Assembly: GCA_000469685.2 (NCBI GenBank)
Contig: LS997567.1
Coordinates: 43,748,275 to 43,812,274 of the forward strand
Source: Haemonchus contortus
Taxonomy: Eukaryota; Nematoda; Chromadorea; Rhabditida; Trichostrongylidae
Reading direction: 5' to 3'
DNA: 64,000 nt
Shown: piece after piece, positions 1 to 13,327 of the stretch
How positions within the stretch are numbered: position 1 is the stretch's first letter
How the letters are laid out: every line of letters starts with the position of its first letter
The notes under the pieces: model-generated
What the model was told of the DNA's origin: nothing
Seen by the model: the letters and a program-made list of their open reading frames with translations, nothing else
The model's database searches: none
Translations under genes and position numbers: made by a program

Positions 1-2
1 TA

Positions 3-380
3 TTTGATTGTTCCTGGGCTACTTCAATGAGTTTCAGTGTAGAGAAAGAGAAGTGGGCGTGATGCGGGATTGGGAAGGGGATACTGGAGATTCATTTGCA
101 CAAACGACACGAAAAACCATTGCTGCTGTTGATGTAACATGCTATCAAAGGTTCGGTAGTTATCGACTGGAAGGATGGCGGGAAAAGGAGTAACGTAGAG
201 CCAGCGGTCAAGGGGTTTGCTCCTGGACTGATCGACCCACTCCCTCCGAGCGTATTTTGCATCCTAGGCCAGCCCCGTCGATCACTCAAAAAGAAGATCT
301 TGTTAATTATAATTTCATGGTTCTTTCTATCGATATGCGTCCAATTGTTGCTAGAAGCCCACGAATCCACAGAGTCATTG
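3..380 (+). repeat. Dispersed repeat, copy A
   Basis: This stretch aligns over nearly its whole length with 27979-28380. Long shared runs include the sequence around GATTCATTTGCACAAACGAC and CATTGATCGACCCACTCCCT-like blocks. Copy A lacks about 39 bp that copy B has near 28111-28150. The family is unknown to me. A short reading frame (RDWE...DSFAQTTRKTIAAV) is shared by both copies, so it may be a transposon fragment that once coded for protein. Confidence 0.75.
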
Positions 381-554
381 ACTTCTGGCCCGCTTACAGG
401 TCCAGTATTGAACGATGGTGGTTTCAGTAATAGCAACCTCCTTTGAATGGTAGAAAATGACTAGGCCTCCAAGGTAACTTAGCAGTTACATTTTAAGCGT
501 ATTTTGATTTCTTTTGTTCTTTCATTATTGTGGGCATTGATGAAAGCCCTCAAG

Positions 555-800
555 CGTGTGTGGGAGCATATGAGGGCGCCTGCTTCAGACGGGACAGCGC
601 TCTGCCAGCGCTGCACTACAATATAATAATATTCACACACGTTCGATCTTGATTCATATTTTGCCTTCGTTTATACTAAGTGTCGAAAGTGGTATAGTGG
701 ACTGATTCAGAATGCAATAGAAACCATTATGGTCATTCTGAATGGAAGGAGAATGCGTGGGCGCATCCCTTAGACGGGATTGATTAACACCCTAGGGCTT
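555..800. repeat. Probable dispersed repeat
   Basis: The stretch around 700-800 (GAATGCGTGGGCGCATCCC followed by GATTAACACCC) resembles 35975-36050 on the same strand (GAATGCGGGGTGCATTCC followed by GATCAACACCC). A further related motif lies at 555-600. The match is partial, and the family and borders are unknown. Confidence 0.4.
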
Positions 801-3800
801 TACCCCTTATCTTTCATGGTCACACTTGTATAAAACTATTCCCCTTGAAGACAGGGTGTCCGTTGTGATGCTGAATGGGACAAGAATTCCACGACGAGTT
901 GAATAGCACGACTCAATGCTCTGCCTCCGGATGGACGCGTAAAGCCTGCGGCAGCGGTGTGAGCTCTCGCACACCTGAACCTGACTCATGCGAGACGAGC
1001 TTCGATAGTGCTTGTTATAAGTGGTATCATTTGGGAGACATCAGACAGTCTTTCATAACAAAAAAAACGGTCGGCAGTGGAAATTCCTACAGCTATTAGA
1101 AAGTAGGATACTAGGTTTCTCGATGAGGAAATAAGTCCACTCTCTGTTCGCAATAATTTTTTCTCCTACTTCGTTCACCACAGCTCGTTCTCACAGCTAT
1201 TTATCACAGAAGAGCTGCATAAATTCCTGAGCTAACCATTCCCATGTTGATCTTGTGTCAAACTCCCATGTTGTGCTGCCGGCTCGGTCAATTGTCCTCA
1301 CTTTTTAAAACTGAGGATATTTGATCAAGCTAATCCTAGGCCTGGATGAGACGCAATGGCTGCATGCAGGCGAGCGGAATTGCAAACGGCTGCTACGATG
1401 CACGTTCTGCCAGTCCTTTCATTCATGATATATGAATTTCACCCCATGGAAAAGTGTCTGTACATTCCGTAATCATTGATATCATTTATAGCACAAATCA
1501 TGTTGTGTACCCTTTCTCCCATCTTCAGAGCTGAGCGTTTTCATCTGATCAGATACTTGTACGTAGCCACGTAACGGTTGTTTTTGTGAAGATTTTCGAA
1601 TGATCACTCTTCTTCACCCATATTTGCACCTATCTTGGTCAGTTGGTAACCTCAAAAGGGAATAGAGCTCATTCAGGTCAAAAAACTCAGCAAAGATCCA
1701 TAGACGGGAACAGATCACATTCCCATTTCCTTGTGGTGGGGTCGGTGATAGTCACAAATCGATGGGTCTTGGGCCACAGCTTTCCCCCTATCTTTGATGA
1801 CCATAGAGGATTTATTTCTTGGACAACCTGGAAATCCCAAAGAATAATCGAAAACCAGAATTGTCAAGTAGTGACCCGGAATGATTTCATGTCAGAAGTT
1901 TAATCCAGAAAAAGAGAACAGACATGTTTGTGTCAGATGTGTGACAGGTGTTAGGAAATTCTTTTCTCAAGTTCGCTTCTGTTCATTTTGATGAATATTG
2001 GCCATTACTGCAGTCCACGAGGGCCTAATATTAATTAGTAGACATATCCATAAGGCCCGACCATCCAGGCATCTCATTAGTGCTACTTTTATGTACTTTT
2101 ACTCTTCTCTTCTACTTTTCCATGAAGGGGACATCTTTGGAGCGAAAACGGTGTTGACGAGCTTTCAGAGTCTGCTCGTCATTCAGGAATTTTCAAACAG
2201 TGCAATATTCAGTCGGAAGCAGTCGGAGGATCGTGGTTTGTGTAGAATACGGTAGACGCGGTAGAATTTCACGCCTTCATAAAAGGAGTTTTCCTTTCTC
2301 ATCCAAAAAAAGATGGGGTATTACCTTTTTTAGAAAAGGGACGGCGTTCGTTCAAAGAAGTTCGTCTGACCGATCGTTGAGGCCCCGCCTTCAAATGGCA
2401 TCATCGCCGTCACTGCGGCTGCGTTCTTTCTAAATATTTTGTGCTGCCCCGTAAATAAATTCCTCGATAAGGACCCCCTCCCACCTTTTCCTTTAATGTT
2501 TATTAGCCATTAAGAATGTACTAGACATAGAAGAGTACTAGTACCTATTCAGCTCGAAGACTCGTCAATTATAATGAGCATGTACAGTCCTCTTCTTTCC
2601 TAATAAACAACAATTTCTGTAGCAGATTCTATGGCATAACATCAACCTTGCATGTACTTGTTATCGAACACATTTTCTTATTACAAGTAACATCATTCTG
2701 CCCACCTGCTGAAGTATTTAAAAAGTTTCGCTTATCGCATGCAACATATATTACCCATGAAGTGTTGTCCAAAGCAGTGCTCTCATCGACTGCTATTCAA
2801 AGGAAGCTTGATTTTTCCTGATATGTTTTTAGAGTATGTATTACTTGCTACAGGACAGTATGATCGATCAGTATGTAGCGTATTGGTTGTTATCAGTACT
2901 TTTGCTACAACGCACTGCAATATTACATTCATTCCATTCATTCCCGCCGCAGCCGAGAGTATCATGACTGAAGACCCGCCGTCGATACCTTTTTTCTTGA
3001 TTCCAAAATTTAGTTTTGCTAAGCTTGTTTTAGTTGTGTTCGAGATATCGATTGCTGCGGTTTTGGTTAGTGTCAAGAGTAGTCAATCGATAACGTCCTC
3101 GTCGATGAATAGTGCAGTCGATCCGGTTCCCGGTTTCGCACTTTTAGACAATTTCGTCTGCAACCTTTTTCAACTTCATTGGTGGCGAATTCATTTTTAA
3201 TAGACCCCACTTTAGCAATTGTCTTTTGTTATCTTCCTGTTCAATTACTGATGGAAATGCCATTTTGTTTGGTAAGATTTCCCCTGTTCTCTCTTTTGCA
3301 CATCCTATTCAAATGTTTCCCGGAAAAGAATCATGTGGAACATTCTGCAAACTGCTCGATCACATTATCAAAATGGATAACTAACTTTGCTGACAGTTTT
3401 TAAGCTGTCAGCTAACTCAACATGTAAATCACATATTGAGGGTAATTCATTCCTATAGGAAATGCGTCAAATATTTTTCACTGAGGGATAGTAAGAAACC
3501 GAGGTAACAGGACGAACATGGAATTTCCCAGTCTTTTGGGAATAGATAAGGGGATGCCCTCAATGAGGTAATCACGTAATATTTAGAGTGGAAATATTAA
3601 CTCATTTAACAGTCCCTGAAAATAAGATGACGATTTCGTACTTTATTAGAGCTAGAGCTCCTGAAGGTTCCTAGAGCTGATGTAGTTGCGTATATACAGA
3701 CATTAGGAATTTGCTCCGGAGATTCTCATAAAGGCTATTGAATATTAATGAGCAATGATGGTTTTTTACTACCTATATGTGAATGGAGAGCCAATCCTTT

Positions 3801-6215
3801 TTCCTTCTCACCATTAGAACTCACCTTTCTGAATGATATTAAGTTCTATTTATATTATCAAAAGCACGACAAAACATTTCTGCAATCGTTTCAGAATTCT
3901 ATCGAACCGTGAGAGTATGAAGATCGCCTCTGATTTTTGCTGAATTTCTTTACATAGACAAGATCGGCACTCCCATGATGTGTATGATCGAATGAAGCCT
4001 GAAATCGCTTCGACAGTATAAACATTTGAACGCCAGTCATTGTGTAAACGCTCAAACTCGAGCATCTTTCAGTTAATATTCACTTTTGTTCCTTGTGAGT
4101 ACCCTCAGTTTTTTCTTTTAATTATTTCATCAACACTTTGACTATCTGCGTGCTCAATTACACCTCTGTAAATAAATTTGATTAATTTTGATACAACCAA
4201 AGTGCTCCTGTCAAAAGAGTATCCGTTCTCTCTCCAAGCGAACCTCCGAAATCTCTGAACGATTCTCTGAAGTCTTCCTGGTTATAAAGTGTTTGGGTTT
4301 TGTCTTAATAATGGATCTCCTACCTTACTCGAGTGTTTTCCTTTACAGCATCAGTACTGACCTTTCTCTAAACATGAATTTTCTTCATTGCTCAGCTCCT
4401 ATACTTCAAAGTGATGAGCTTTTTCGGTAACTCCCACCTAATCTCGAGTTGTCATCTTTACAATGGTAACGGATAGATTCGTACCGCAAAACATTTTCTA
4501 TTTCCAGAATTTTCAGCTGATCACTAAATCATTTTCTTCACGAACATGTGTCTTAATGTGTCACTGGCCATTCTATTCGTTCTGTTCTGTTCGTTCTATA
4601 AAAAGCTCCTCGGCGTTTTTCCAGTCTCTGCTCAAATTTGCTTCAATTTCGCTGAATATGTATTTAGCTGGATTCAATGAATGAATGTATTCAGTTTCTC
4701 AAGCACCGTTCGCTTCAATGTTCGTATTCGATTTGACTTTTTTATTGACAATCGAAGAGAACAGCTTGAATATCAATTGAAGGATAGTTCCTTTCCTTGT
4801 TGTGTAATATAGGGTAGCAACTGAGTACTTTGGAACAACTAACTAGTCAACCCAGCTTTTGACTTGAGATTCTGAAATTTTGACCGATTCAGTCTCCAGC
4901 ATTAGTCGGTTCTAGCTCACTAGGTTGAATGGCGTTCTCGGACATCGGAATATCACTCGCTACTATTAGTTATCCCTTTGTAGCTTTTTCTGTAACCAAA
5001 TTGGCTTGACACTCTCTAAGGCACGTATATATGCCATAGGCAGTGGAAATTTCATTTCAGGATCAGTTTCATTTGTCTAGTTGTACTCACTGTTCCACAA
5101 AATCCTTTTCGACCGTCGTGAGGACTATTATTCAGTGGTGATAAGTAGGGAACTTACTTTGATCGTGGACATACGATTGAATGGATTTTAGCTGTGAGTA
5201 AAAATATAGTTAGTCTCAATGAATTTACTTGTCCGCCTGAGTAATAGGATCCAAAGCTTCTCTTCCAACTTCTACTTTCTCCTATCGACCATGGCCCCCT
5301 AGCCACATAACTGTTTTATTCCCCATTCAACCAGTACTACATGGAGGGCCTTCATTAGTTCCATTCTTAAACAGTTTCACAACACCCACATTTACGGAGA
5401 ATCGCTGTGGCTGTGTGACCTGATTGATTAGGTTCAATTACTTAAAAAAAAGTAGGGCAGTAATCTCAAGAAGAACAGTTTTTCGTGCTCCATTCTCGGG
5501 GTAAGCACTCTAGCAAGTGACCAAATGACCTTTGAGTGAAGTGTCTGTAGTTGAATAGAGGTGAACGGAGGTAATGAGGGGTTTTTCCATTATGTTCAAT
5601 TTTTTCCTCTGCATTCAAGGAAGGATATTCATAGCAACGCTCTAAACACTTTGGTCAGTTTCTAATGAAGGGGTTCATTAATGAAGAGCACATCAGCTGC
5701 TTTGTCATTCAGGATTTTGAAACCGGTCGGAAAAAATTGACTACAGTTTAATTGCTCTTTCTTCTTTTGCGGCTCGTATCGGAAAAATGGCTTTGTTCGG
5801 TATTCAATTACCAGATCGTACAGACAAGTTATGGCTTTGCGTAGTGTCCTTACGCCATTGCCCCGATCGTTGCCAGTACTTTGGATCTGCCTCCGCCGAT
5901 GTTTTCCATAGGATCTCATTAGATTCTTCAACATTTTCAAATCTCTTCATGCAGTCATTTACTCCTGGATATCGAACTCTCATTTGGTCATTGTTCATTT
6001 TATGGTCAGTATGTCCTTTTGGTGAAATCACTAGAAAAAGATTCGGAACCTCTTATCGATTTATTGATTTACGGTATCGATGCCCTCCAAGCCGACCCGC
6101 TAGAGACTCCGAGTACTGTTTCATCCTAGCCGAGTTTTGTGTGCTTAAGCGGCCGAGGTGCTACGGCAACAGTGTGTGTGTCCGAGAAGAGCAAAACAGA
6201 GCTGATCGATCGCCA

Positions 6216-9200
6216 ATGGCTCTTGACATAAGGAAGTAAGTGTTTTTTGATTCTCCTGCACTTTTTGCTGTTTCTCAAAAGCAAACCTTCCATTTATGAT
6301 TATTCCATTTTACTTCCCAGTGAAATTTCTTCTAGTTTCCTTAAACTTCGAATACTCAGCGAGCCTTTTTTCGCTCTATCTAGCTTCTCAGTTCGCTGAG
6401 TCGCCCAATTTTTTGTCATCAGATTCGATATTTTTTCCTTAACGCTGTCGTAGTAGCAAGGTGGCATCTCGCGTTGAGCCCACGATTTTCTGAAGCAATT
6501 CCAAAATTGTAATAGAAGGTTTCATTTGGAAATAATTTCTCAGTTCTGCGAACCTGATCATTTTCGATAACGTCAATTCTATGCAAGCTAGTCCTTGAAA
6601 GCTATTCCCTATATCGAGAATTCGAATTGGCATATATTAGTTTGAGAAATTCGTGACATTTTCATGAGCAAGCAGTCTTTTTGAAGGGAGTGCACCTCGA
6701 TTGGCTAAGGGGATTAACTCGTTTGAAAGAACTTGTGTTTTCTCGGGAAACTTGATTTTTTTTGCGGATTATATTTCAGTCAAATACAAAGGCAGGATTT
6801 TTTCTGATATAGAGGAGCCTATGAGCCATTGCAGTTTTGCGTGCCTCTTAAAGAAACGGCGATTAGATTATTTGATAGCAAAAATCTTCGAGTTTCCTAC
6901 TACCTTCACTTTTGATGGGCTCGTATCGGTCGCTCTCGCAAGCCTTTCTATGAACCTGACGACCGCATAGAGTAGTTTTTTCATTCATAAAATGTTTCAA
7001 ATATTTGTTCAAATAAGGACGTCCAAACATACTCGATCTCAGTGCAACATCTCTGAAACACAATGGAGTATTGTGAACATAACCGGAATTGTTTAGATTG
7101 GACATTTATCGTAAAGTCCCGAAGGATCTCACTGAACCAACACTTGCTGGTGCCATTATTTCAATCGTATGTGTTGTATTCATATCGTTTATGCTATTCA
7201 ATGATGTACTGGAGTACATTAACATAGATATGTGAGTTTTTTCCGCTTCTACAACTTATTCTGTTACTGCAGTATTGCTACCATACCATGGATTGGCTCG
7301 TCTGCATCTGAAAATTTATTTTTTCTGCGAACGCTGGCTGCTGGATGATTTTTCTCCCAGAATCTAAAAACTCGGTGTTTCTAGAGAGTCGCTAGAGTGA
7401 TTCGGGTTCATCGTTCATTGCAACTTGAGCTGAGACTTGAACAGAATCAAAAATTGGTACACTGGTTTGATTTTCCTTGTTATAGAGCCGCACCATCAGA
7501 ATATTGATAACACCAAAGTTTTTATTATTCTCCACCTCATGGCATTTGGTAGCTTAAGACTATTCCTCGAAAGGGCATTACGAGTGCATGGCGTAATCTT
7601 ACAGTTAAATGTTGGATCGCGCTCCGCACTAGTAGTCTCGTCCGAACAGCGATAACTTTTTATAAATGCATACGGTATGCACAATGATCTGTGCAGGATG
7701 AACGATGCCAGAGTCAGGATTCACACGCTCGAAGAAAAGTAGAACTGAAAAAAATTCAAAAGGTCGGAATGAATGGAAATCAGTTTGAGACCTATCCGAT
7801 CAGTGGATCATAGAAGGGCTGTGGGCGCCACCCGAACCCAATGTATCGATCAGTTCGTTTGGGAGTAATATTTAAGGGAAAGATGCTTTCGCATGTTTTT
7901 CCTAATTTCATAGTCTTTTCCCTCCCTTTTGATCTTTTTTTTACTCTTCATGGTATCTGTAGCGGATGCTTTTTGAAATGTCGTAAACAAGTATGGCTGT
8001 TAGGTAGTAGTGTGCTAGCGAATCGAACTTTAGCAATATTCCACGTAGAGTGTGGTTTTCGGTCCTTTTCATAGGGTTTTCGAACCCTCTGCGTCTCGTA
8101 ATAATCGCTTTTCTTGAAACAAAGTTTGATTTCAGTAAAAGTGAGTTATACGTTGACGATCCAGGTCGAGAAGGGAAAATCGATGTTGAAGTGGATGTCT
8201 CGTTTCCACACATGAAATGCGAATGTTGGTTGCTTAGTTACTTTTGTTTAAACAAAAAGTAAGCTTAAATACGAAAACTGGTTCGCTTCAGTCCTCGGCG
8301 TAGATATACAGGACGAGAATGGGCGGCATGAAGTGGGATTTATCGATCGAACCGAGAAGATTCCACTGGAAGACGATGGATGCCGATTTAAGAGCAAATT
8401 TGAAATCAACAAGGTAAGGAGTTTTCCAATTGCATTTTCATGGAACAAAGGAACTATCGAATTTAAGGTGCCTGGAAATTTTCATATTTCAACACACTCG
8501 GCTGCAACTCAACCTGCTAACCCTGATATGCGACATATCATTCACTCGATACGTTTTGGAGATGATGTTTCGGTTAGTTGGGGTCTTTCACAGGCAGAAG
8601 AGAGGGAATTGCTGGCTTCCACAGAGTTCCATAGAAATTCGCATGCTTTCTAGCAGTCGACCAACAAGTTAATGACGTATTTTTCACTGCCCCACACCTG
8701 AGCAATCGATTCCTATACTTTTCAGGACCTCAACGTGAAAGGGAGTTTTAATCCTTTACGCGAGAGAAAGATGCTTGCCTCTGAACCGCTGTCTACACAT
8801 GAGTATATACTGAAGGTAGGTTTCCGGAAAAACTAGAATACTATCAAGTAATTACTGGATATTTAGATAGTGCCATCAGTTTACGAGGATATATCGGGAG
8901 GAATTCGAAATAGTTACCAGTATACTTTTGCTCACAAGGTGAGTCTGAATGCATGTAAAGAGCAGACAACTTGTTGCGACGTGAATCGTCTACACTCTTA
9001 CAATAGGAAAAAGTTGTGGTTTCCGTATAGTTTTGCAAACTCCTGTTCACATACCCTCCTAAAGTGCAACTCGTTCGTTACATGCAAACTTGCAACAAAA
9101 AACCGCACAGGGGATATTTTTTTGTGTTTAGATCGTAGAGGGAGTTCGTTGAGATTAACTGCCCTTCACTCAGGAATCTCTTTAGAATGCTTGGTGCCTT

Positions 9201-10494
9201 ATTAGGGCCCGATTTGAATTCCATTGTTTCAGAAAAATCGCATAAAGCTGGAGAGCACAGCAAACCATCCAGAAGCCACTTGGAAGCATGGTTCGAATGG
9301 TTTCTGAGCTTTACCCAGAAGAAGAACCTGTGACCCTTGAGGGTATTGGCATACGCATTTGGACAGCTCGCCCGAAGACCCCTTCCACGCAAATTTTGTC
9401 GCCCCTCATTCTCGTCCAATCCCTGGTTTTGCTCCTTTTTTAAAGTCTTATAATGTCCCGAATAAGCTGTTTTTCGCGTTTCCTTCCCCCTTTCACGGTT
9501 CTGAACTATTACTTCCATTATTCGTCTGTAGCTAGATACCCTAAAATTATCACAAACTGCGGCTTCAAGTTCCTACGGTTGTTAAGCTGAATTTGTCTCC
9601 TTAAGCGAAGAAAACTACTCATCCATCTATCTGATGTTTAGACTCCAATGTTAGATGAAACAAATTGTAACTGGTTCTATTATTATTCGATTCGCCAAAA
9701 CTGTTATTGCAGCTTTTAGTAGAGCGAAAGTGAGTATAGAGGTTCAGCAGCTCCGGGCATTTCATAAGAACATTCCCATTGCCTCTCCCTTCGTCTTATA
9801 ATTTTCAAATGCCTGGACCTGATTTCGTACCCAGTATAGGCTTGCCAGTCGCTCAAGAACCAAGAGTGAATGTTGGTCCTTCTAAGCACTCAATACAGTT
9901 GAACACAGCGTGTCGCATTGTACTCTTTGCGCGGCGATTCCTAGCTAGATGACTCGTTACGCTTGGAACCTTAACCTTGGTCATTTTAGATAGCTACATC
10001 GCCGTGCGACATGCCTTTCGAGTCTAATCGATTGCTAAGCCAAAACAATGCACTTTGCGCATAGTAATATTGTTGCAGATATCCCAGATTTATAGAAATC
10101 CGAGGTGTTCTTTTTTTCACGGCATAATCGTGATTTAATTTAAGGATTACCTCGCGTATCATCATACTGGTCAAATTATCCCGGCTGTTTGGTTCAAGTA
10201 CGGACTACAGCCGATAACAGTGAAGCACACTGAATCGCGCATATCGTTCTACTACTTTCTTACTTCAGTAAGTCTTGCACCATATCTTTTTTAGTTATAA
10301 TTAGGAATGAGTCGTATCTCCATCCTTGTCTGGTGCAAAGTTTTCAAGAGATCACTTTTTGGAAATGTAAATGTGTTTTGTTCAAGATATGTGCCGTCGT
10401 GGGAGGGACGTTCACGGTGGCTGGTATCATAGACTCAACGTTCTTTACGATCTCAGAGCTTGTCAGGAAGCATCAACTCGGCAAGCTGTCTTGA
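6216..10494 (+). CDS. ERGIC1: ERGIC1 homologue (ER-Golgi intermediate compartment protein), 9 exons
   Basis: Exons 6216-6235, 7097-7231, 8136-8224, 8292-8413, 8468-8572, 8726-8815, 8867-8938, 10145-10267 and 10387-10494 join with consistent phases to 287 codons plus stop; human ERGIC1 is 290 aa. The start MALDIRKLDIYRKVPKDL matches the family N-terminus. It is followed by a first membrane segment (about residues 22-42), the SELYVDD motif, a lumenal domain with GRHEVGF, GCRF and VPGNFHISTHSA motifs, and a second membrane segment (GGTFTVAGIID) near the C-terminus. Family members are two-pass proteins that cycle between ER and Golgi and form complexes with ERGIC2/3 in cargo transport. Every motif is in order with no break, so the gene looks functional. 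Introns 1 and 7 are long (about 0.9 and 1.2 kb). No trans-splice acceptor is obvious before the start codon. Confidence 0.95.
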
Positions 10495-10599
10495 CAGACC
10501 TTCAGCAATCGCCTTACCTGACCGCCAAAGTGCTTTGTTCCTTGTTGTACTATTTATTGGTCGTTAATTTCTGTGAATATTATGGGTAAATTCTTCAGC

Positions 10600-10605
10600 A
10601 ATAAA
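10600..10605 (+). terminator. Polyadenylation signal of the ERGIC1 gene
   Basis: A canonical AATAAA lies 106 bp after the ERGIC1 stop codon on the same strand, followed by a T-rich stretch. This is a normal nematode 3'UTR length. Confidence 0.6.
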
Positions 10606-10609
10606 AGTA

Positions 10610-11553
10610 CTTTATAGATTTTATTATCAGATTGGATTGATAACACGAATTCTTACTTTCTAACAATACTTAAAGTTATATGGAGTATTTCTATACACTA
10701 GCATTTGTTTCCATTCATTTTGATAATCCCAGTCTGTAGCGTGATGCTCCTCCTTTGCATTGATGGGAACTGTTTCAAGCGGGAATTGTTTCAGACTATG
10801 GTTCTTCCGATAGCTGCGTGTTTTTGTTTTTTTTTTATGAGAAAGAACATTTATTTTGTATGAATATTCATGAAAGTTCCCTAACAGTACTCTCTCTACG
10901 CTAATAAAATTGTATTCTCACTCTGAATATGGCTCAAAGGGATATGAGCAGCCCTAATCGTGCTGCAGGAGGTGCCGCACCAGACAATGGCGGGAATCCA
11001 AATTTCATCAGATGTTTTGAACGGGAGGGCAAATTTTCCAAACCTCAAATTTTAATTTTCGAACAGGTAGAGAGTTCAGCAGACCTGCTTGGAGGAGTAG
11101 GCACCTCCTGCCTTTCCTGGTTTGTCCAAGATAAAAGTTAAACGATTAAAACCGATCTTAATCACTCCTCTTTCTGATTCCCTTATCACGATGGGTGGTC
11201 TGTCTTCTGCTCGTTTTATTACTCACGAAGTCCCTCGGAAAAGTTCCAAGCTGGTCCTGACTCAATCTATTGTTGATCCTCCATGGCATTTCATAGCAAA
11301 AATCGACTACACCTTACTCATTGTTCATTTAACTGTGTTACTTTTTTTCCTGGTATAGTACCTTCGAGGCTCCGCTGAGAGATTTGGGATTCTTCTCCTA
11401 AAGTGCTTATATGACACTAATTAAATTCCATTCTATCTGGAATTTTGTTCGGAAATGGAATTTGATCTGCGAAATCGTTTGGCTGAGGGTACTGTATCAG
11501 GCAGCGTAAGATCGATGCGCCCCAGAAACGAGATCGGGAACGCGCTAGTCTTA
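10610..11553 (+). other. Stretch without a recognised gene
   Basis: Two short open frames occur (10929-11141 starting MAQRDMSSPN, and 11122-11358 with a hydrophobic end LLIVHLTVLLFFLV). The first could be the N-terminal exon of the K2P channel downstream, since it has a GTAGAG donor after IFEQ, but its phase (0) does not fit the next channel exon at 13328, which needs one leading base. I cannot assign either. Confidence 0.3.
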
Positions 11554-11555
11554 TA

Positions 11556-13128
11556 CAGTGCCTTTCATAATTATAAGGTCACCCCAGGTTATTGCGATTC
11601 CGGAGAAAGCAGCCAGAATGGAATTTTTTGGCAAACACTGGTAGATTCCTCGTCACTATGTACCTCCGTACTCAGATTTTGGTCGCAATATCTTTCACCT
11701 CAAATTTTTTACGAATTTTTTAAAGATAGTGTCGGCTTTTGCACCGTTTCATAATTATAAGGTCACCCTAAGGAAGTAAATGATTTATCAATGTTAATGG
11801 CATATGTACAACAGTTAATAATCTATAGCTCCTCCTTGTTTAAGAGCAACATCAAAGAGCCTGTGTGGCATACTAGAAACTAGGTTTCGAAGATGTTCCT
11901 CATCGGCTGCTCTCCATGCTTCGATGAGTGCTCGCTTCAGCTCTTCTTTGCCCTGGAACTGACGGTTATTCGCATAAACCTGTCTGAATATTATGTCCCA
12001 GATATGTTCCATCCGACTGGGGTCGGGACTGCAGGCTGGCCATGGTAGGACGCTTATTTATTGGCATTGCAGCCACTCATCCGTTGCACGGCTCACATGA
12101 TTGTAGGCGTTATCTTGTTGAAAGACATAGTTGAGGTGACGGCGATGGCATAGAAAAGGTACTAGGTGATGCTCCAAGACTTTCTGGTAATCCTTGAAAT
12201 CCATACTGCAGCTCACGACAACACGACATCATTGCAGAACGCACCCCGCACCATAGGCTTCCTCCACCGAAGCTGCGATGGCTGAAGTAGACTGGTTCCT
12301 TCCTCATGTCGCGTTAGTACCGCTTGTTTCCGTCAGATTGAATTTCTTTTCATCCGAAAAGACGACCTGAGTAGGAATTATTCAGCTCTATGGTGAGATT
12401 TCGATGCAGATCTACCTTTGACCAGTCTCTCCCTAGGTTCATCTTTGCAAATCCGAGTCGAGCCTCTTTGTGACGATCGGTGATTCGTGACACCTTCTCC
12501 ATTGCTTGCCTGGTGATGTTCTCGCATCTTCTCACTGCTCTCCAGACTGTAGTTTTCGACACAGAGAGGTTTAATTCCGATCGGATCTCGTTCAAGGAGG
12601 ACGTACTGTTGGAAACAGTCCTCAGAATTTTCCGCTCGTCACAGGTAGTAATCTCTCATGGCTGTCCACAGTCGGTGTTATATCTAGAGACATCAGGGCT
12701 CTCCAGGAATCTTTGAATGGGCGAGGGGGATCTCTCTATTTGTCTGAAGATGGCTCGAGTACTGAGCCAAGCTTCATGATGAGCCTTCTCATCAGAGGAA
12801 AGCAGACGACCACGCACTAATTCGACAGTCAGGTTTAGAAATGCATTTGCTTCACATGCTCACCTTAACAAGTAACTTCAAACACGAAATTTCCTCTCCT
12901 CAGTGAATGATTGTCCACTTTCTCAGGGTGACCTTATAATTATGAAACGGTGCAAAAACCGATAAACTGTTCCAAAAAAGTTGAGAAGAATGCAGCAGCG
13001 GCTAAGCAACGGATACCTAGGTTATTCGTGCTGGGGAATCTGTTCATGATGCTAGAAAAAATCCTTAATGATTACTTTTTCTAAGAGTGCAAAAATTGAG
13101 GGTGACCTTATAATTATGAAACGCACTG
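11556..13128 (-). mobile_element. Degenerate Tc1-like DNA transposon with two binding repeats per end
   Basis: The ends are inverted repeats starting CAGTGC, about 29 bp with one mismatch (11556-11584 and 13100-13128), flanked by TA (11554-11555, 13129-13130), the Tc1/mariner target. Inside each end lies a second copy of the core TTTCATAATTATAAGGTCACC, at 11732-11769 and 12925-12961, about 180 bp in. Each end therefore carries two direct repeats, as in IR/DR-type elements such as Tc3 or Sleeping Beauty. Between the repeats the two ends have diverged. The minus strand encodes a broken Tc1-family transposase: helix-turn-helix part (12350-12595), FSDEKKFNL (first Asp, about 12335-12358), QQDN (second Asp, about 12100-12125), SPDPSRMEHIW (third acidic residue, about 12010) and a C-terminus at 11815-12012. 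Stops and frameshifts make it inactive. Confidence 0.85.
11815..12595 (-). pseudogene. Tc1-family DDE transposase relic
   Basis: Read on the minus strand, this gives ordered pieces of a Tc1-type transposase. An HTH segment (SVSKTTVWRAVRR) comes first, then the D-containing SDEKKF motif, QQDNAYNH, and the WPACSPDPSRMEHIWDI region, ending in MPHRLFDVALKQGGAIDY. The pieces lie in different frames with internal stops, for example after the SDEKKF block and before the WP motif. The protein is therefore not made intact. It is the body of the transposon bounded by the CAGTGC repeats. Confidence 0.85.
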
Positions 13129-13327
13129 TATACTGTCAGCTACCTGCCTTCAATAGCCAATGAAGTGACTCTGTCCTAGAGCTGTGTACTTTGGTCTTAC
13201 CATGCAAGCATTGTCCTTGATCTACTCTGAGATTGATTCTTTTCATTTCTAATCAATCTTCTTGACAGCCTTGATTTTACCTCATATTTTTAAAACCGTT
13301 CTGTACGAAGAACAGTCGCTATTTCAG

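Larger units (their letters stand above)
1..6215. other. Gene-poor region with dispersed repeats
   Basis: I see no exon chain or recognisable protein here on either strand. The longest open frames (for example plus 2739-3200 and minus 3850-4065, 5662-5940) resemble no family I know and lack supporting splice structure. The AT-rich sequence holds a dispersed repeat at the left end (about 3-380) and a second repeat-like stretch at 555-800 that resembles 35975-36050. Decayed transposon or intergenic DNA upstream of the ERGIC1 gene is the simplest reading. Confidence 0.5.

Noticed and set aside
2739..3200. 153-codon plus frame and overlapping minus frame (2783-3076)
   Set aside because: No recognisable motif, no splice context and both strands open, typical of chance or decayed sequence.
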